NCBI GenBank assembly: GCA_934660915.1
Contig: CAKUIF010000005.1
Span: 124,001 to 188,000 of the forward strand
Reading direction: 5' to 3'
DNA from: an uncultured Olsenella sp.
GTDB taxonomy: Bacteria; Actinomycetota; Coriobacteriia; Coriobacteriales; Atopobiaceae
DNA: 64,000 nucleotides
Shown: piece after piece, positions 61,394-64,000 of the stretch
Position numbering within the stretch: the stretch's first letter is position 1
How the letters are laid out: each line of letters begins with the position of its first letter
The notes under the pieces: model-generated
Seen by the model: only the letters and a program-made list of their open reading frames with translations
The model's database searches: none
Told to the model about the DNA's origin: nothing
Translations under genes and position numbers: made by a program

Positions 61394-62251
61394 ATGGATG
61401 CTGGCAAAGGCATGCTCAAGGCTCAGGCCCATCGAGCCTTCCGCTCAAAAAACTGGCGATATGCGCTTCTCATCTTTGTTGCGGTCTTGTCCGTGGCTTT
61501 CATCCAGACCTGCCTTGGCTTTTGGGGCCACGACGTCGCGGAGCTTCCCTCGGCCGCATATGCATGGGCCGGGAACCATGGGGCCATGCAGACGCCTGTG
61601 TTTGGGCTGTTCGTGTATTTCCTCATGGTTCCGTGCTCTAGCGCCGCCTTTGCCGACCGGCTTTACCTTGACGTGAGGCAAAAGCAGGCCAATGCGATCG
61701 TAAGCAGGGCTTCCTTGCGCGCCTATGTTGCCTCCATGGCCGCGATCGCTTTCGCCTTCGCGTTCCTTGTGACCTTTTTGGCTCTCGCGCTTTCGCAGCT
61801 TATGTCCCTCGCCGCGTTTCCTCTCGTTGCGGGGCAGGATGCCTTTGCCGAGTTCAACACCCCGGCGTCATACGAGGCCGCGATGGTCCCCGCTGCGGGC
61901 GTTGACCCGCTCGCCTCGCTCGCTTTGGACAATCGCTACGCCTTCAATCTTTTAATCGCTCTTTACGAGGCGCTTTGGTCTGGAATCGCCGCCCTCGTCT
62001 CGGTGGGGATCTCGCTTTACTCGAAGCGGAGCCGCATCCTCGTCCTTGGCTTGCCGACGCTCCTGCTTTTGGTGTCCTCGAATTTCTTGCCGAGCGAAGT
62101 GAATGTCATGGCCACCTACCTTGGGCTTTCCTTTGTATGGGGCGGTAGCGCCACGCTGTTTTGGCTTATTGCGCTCCCGGTTCTTGCGGTGTTCGCCGCG
62201 GTTGCCGCGATCGCCGCCGCCTTGCTGACCAAGCGGGATGTTCTCCTATGA
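61394..62251 (+). CDS. Hydrophobic membrane protein, ABC-permease-like (A)
   Basis: This is a 285-residue protein with about six membrane helices (for example YALLIFVAVLSVAFIQTC, AYVASMAAIAFAFAFLVT, ILVLGLPTLLLLVSSN). It has a large external loop near residues 150-190. GGGGAGG lies five bases before the ATG. Its stop overlaps the next start by 4 bases. The organisation (three small hydrophobic proteins, then an ATPase) matches ABC-2-type peptide exporters or immunity transporters. Family membership is inferred from context, not from a clear motif. Confidence 0.75.
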   Translation: MDAGKGMLKAQAHRAFRSKNWRYALLIFVAVLSVAFIQTCLGFWGHDVAELPSAAYAWAGNHGAMQTPVFGLFVYFLMVPCSSAAFADRLYLDVRQKQANAIVSRASLRAYVASMAAIAFAFAFLVTFLALALSQLMSLAAFPLVAGQDAFAEFNTPASYEAAMVPAAGVDPLASLALDNRYAFNLLIALYEALWSGIAALVSVGISLYSKRSRILVLGLPTLLLLVSSNFLPSEVNVMATYLGLSFVWGGSATLFWLIALPVLAVFAAVAAIAAALLTKRDVLL

Positions 62252-62991
62252 GCGCCGGGCCTGTGCGAAGAAGCGCTCTCGATCGGAGCTGTGTTTTGGC
62301 GTGCGCCTTGATCGTCGTACTTAGATGCGTCGAATTCGCCTTCATCGAGACGGGCGCGTTCTCGGCGGCGGTTGGCAACTTGCCAAAGCTGTTTTTCGTT
62401 GTCACCAGCTCGAATCTAGCCGTCTTTGCGCTGGTTCCCCTTGTGATCATCCTGGGGATACCGAATCTGCGGGTGAGCTCTTCTCCTCAAATACTGATCC
62501 GTGCAGGCAGCGGGGCCGCGAGCACGGCGATGTGTTCCAAGATTTCAATGGTTCGTTCAGCGGTCTTTTCTTTGACGGTTGTAGCCAGCGGTCTATTCCT
62601 GATTTCCGCCAAGGGCTTCTGGGTGTTTGGCGCCGCCGCGGCGATTTCGTTTCTTATTGCAGAGACCGTTTTGATAATGCTCTTTTGCGCGTGCTGTCAG
62701 CTCGTCATGCTCTTTATCTGGTCGCTCAGCGCTTCTTTGCCGATGGCAATCTGCTCTGCGGCGCTCTACGGCTCGCTCGACTACCTCGCCAGTTTCTCTC
62801 CGGCTCTAGACCACCCCGCTTTGTACCTCGGTTGGAGGTTGACGCTTCTTGAGGCGACCATGCCCGTATCGGTTATGGTCTGCAATGGCCTGCGTCTGCT
62901 GACTATCGCCTTGATCCTCGCGTTCGCCTCGGCGCGCGTTGCTTCGAGAAGAGATATGCTCCCGGCGGGCGGTGGCGCTGATGTTTTGTAG
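62248..62991 (+). CDS. Hydrophobic membrane protein, ABC-permease-like (B)
   Basis: This is a 247-residue protein with six predicted helices (CVLACALIVVLRCVEFAFIE, SAVFSLTVVASGLFLISA, LLTIALILAFASARVASR). The ATG overlaps the preceding stop (ATGA). It has no motif that I recognise. It overlaps the next gene by 11 bases, so the three membrane proteins are translationally coupled. Confidence 0.72.
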   Translation: MSAGPVRRSALDRSCVLACALIVVLRCVEFAFIETGAFSAAVGNLPKLFFVVTSSNLAVFALVPLVIILGIPNLRVSSSPQILIRAGSGAASTAMCSKISMVRSAVFSLTVVASGLFLISAKGFWVFGAAAAISFLIAETVLIMLFCACCQLVMLFIWSLSASLPMAICSAALYGSLDYLASFSPALDHPALYLGWRLTLLEATMPVSVMVCNGLRLLTIALILAFASARVASRRDMLPAGGGADVL

Positions 62992-63700
62992 ATCTTTTAC
63001 TGTAAGGTGTGTCCTGATCACCCTGGTCTCTGCGGTGCTGATGCTCGCCATGGCTGCGGGCGGTGCGGATAAGGCGGCTCGCTATCTCATCGCAGGAGGC
63101 GCGCTTGTCCCGAGGGCTGGCGCAGCCCCGCATGTGTTCACCATGATGACGGCGATGATTCTGCCATCGGTGTGCACCTTTGCCTTTTCCGATCAGCTCG
63201 TGGAGGATTGTTCTCGCGCGAGGCTTACCGCCATTCGGATTGGCGCGCGCATGAGTTGGGCAAGAAGGGCGTGCGTCGGCGCTGCTTTGCGCGGAGGTTT
63301 CTCGGCACTGCTCGGCTACGGCGCTGGGCTGGGGGCCTTGCTTCTGGTCGGCGGCGAGGAAGTGTCTGGCTTTCCGGGACTTCTGGTCGCGGTGGCGCTT
63401 CTTGTTCTCCAACAAGCACTTCTTGCCGTGGTCACAAACGCAGCTGCCTTGCAGTTGGGGGCGGTCGAGGCGTCTGTCGCGGTCCTGGGCGCGCACTTTG
63501 CGACTCTGTGCGCCCTCGCAGTCTCTCCCGTCAAGTGGCAGGCCGTGCTCGTGCCGCTCGCGCCTTCGGCTCAGGCGGTGCTCGCGTGGCACGACGCCTT
63601 GGGCTTCTTGCCCGTCTGGTCCATCGTCTATTTGATGCTGCTGCTCTTGGTTGCTTGCGGGCTCGCATCCAGGGCCCTTGCCTCAAGGGAGCTTCTGTAG
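62981..63700 (+). CDS. Hydrophobic membrane protein, ABC-permease-like (C)
   Basis: This is a 239-residue protein with about six helices (VLITLVSAVLMLAMAAGG, VFTMMTAMILPSVCTFAFS, IVYLMLLLLVACGLASRALA). The ATG at 62981 lies inside the end of the previous gene, 11 bases before its stop, which indicates coupled translation. It is the last of the membrane trio and is followed after 10 bases by the ATPase. Confidence 0.72.
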   Translation: MFCRSFTVRCVLITLVSAVLMLAMAAGGADKAARYLIAGGALVPRAGAAPHVFTMMTAMILPSVCTFAFSDQLVEDCSRARLTAIRIGARMSWARRACVGAALRGGFSALLGYGAGLGALLLVGGEEVSGFPGLLVAVALLVLQQALLAVVTNAAALQLGAVEASVAVLGAHFATLCALAVSPVKWQAVLVPLAPSAQAVLAWHDALGFLPVWSIVYLMLLLLVACGLASRALASRELL

Positions 63701-63710
63701 GGGGTGTCTT

Positions 63711-64000
63711 ATGTCGGACGTCATCAAGATCGAAAACGCAACAAAGGTCATTAAGGACCGCACGGTGCTCGACGGCATCTCGCTTGAGCTGCTGCGCGGC
63801 GGCGTCTACGGCTTTATGGGTATCAACGGGTCTGGAAAGACCATGCTCTTTCGCGCCGTCGCGGGGTTGATCCACCTTAGCTCCGGATCGGTCAGCGTCT
63901 TTGGGCGCCGCATCGGCAAGGACTGCGACTTTCCGCCTAATCTGGGCATTTCGCTCGACTCGACTGGCTTCTGGGAAGATCAATCGGCCCTTTGGAATCT
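63711..64000 (+). CDS. ABC transporter ATP-binding protein (3' end outside the window)
   Basis: Only the N-terminal 96 residues are visible. The start MSDVIKIENATKVIKDRTVL, a Q-loop-preceding RGGVYGFMG and the Walker A GINGSGKT are clear, and SSGSVSVFGRRIG follows as in ABC-2-type ATPases. A GGGG precedes the ATG at 63711. It would energise the three membrane proteins upstream. The reading frame continues past base 64000. Confidence 0.9.
   Translation, partial: MSDVIKIENATKVIKDRTVLDGISLELLRGGVYGFMGINGSGKTMLFRAVAGLIHLSSGSVSVFGRRIGKDCDFPPNLGISLDSTGFWEDQSALWN

Overview
The window is a GC-rich, gene-dense bacterial chromosome segment. Gene content and style point to a Coriobacteriia member (Actinomycetota; Collinsella/Olsenella-like): class III fructose-bisphosphatase, a transcriptional T-box in front of ileS, many GHKL/LytTR and membrane-LuxR regulators, and large flavin/iron-sulfur oxidoreductase loci. 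This is inference from gene families; no rRNA or tRNA gene was seen to confirm it.

Layout. 1-3.8 kb: smc (3' part), ftsY and ffh, packed as one chromosome-segregation/SRP operon. 3.9-4.6 kb: a low-GC hicAB toxin-antitoxin module. 4.6-9.2 kb: a sortase-anchored VaFE/Cna_B surface protein and an L,D-transpeptidase. 9.3-26.2 kb: housekeeping genes (SpoU methyltransferase, ftsH, class III fbp, glmS with a tandem operator, galU, a nucleoside deaminase, T-box-ileS-lspA-rluD-type operon, family 2 glycosyltransferase, guaB). 26.2-31.8 kb: a cassette carrying a GHKL sensor, a LytTR regulator and a large GH3 glycosidase, flanked by 60-bp perfect direct repeats of the guaB 3' end. 32-42 kb: TetR plus its probable target, leuS, a small membrane protein, S58 peptidase, class II amidotransferase, M18 aminopeptidase, a small membrane protein and an MBL-fold hydrolase. 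41.5-44.3 kb: a Trm9-like methyltransferase divergent from elp3, together a possible wobble-uridine modification pathway. 44.3-58.1 kb: a divergent catabolic/redox locus. Leftward runs hydrolase, acyl carrier protein, phosphotransacylase, butyrate kinase and MFS carrier. Rightward runs a PucR regulator, an FMN reductase, an FAD fumarate-reductase-like enzyme and two iron-sulfur electron-transfer subunits. 58.3-64 kb: a lower-GC block with a double-LuxR membrane regulator, two small secreted proteins, three hydrophobic ABC-permease-like proteins and the start of an ABC ATPase.

How the parts work together. The 44-58 kb locus looks like import, hydrolysis and acyl activation with ATP recovery through acyl-phosphate, beside a reductase fed by NAD(P)H through flavin and Fe-S subunits. 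The 58-64 kb locus looks like a regulated secretion or self-protection system for small secreted proteins. Between genes the chromosome is rich in long palindromes. They include a 20-bp repeat family found just after stop codons and a pair of nested hairpins that share a conserved core in opposite orientations.
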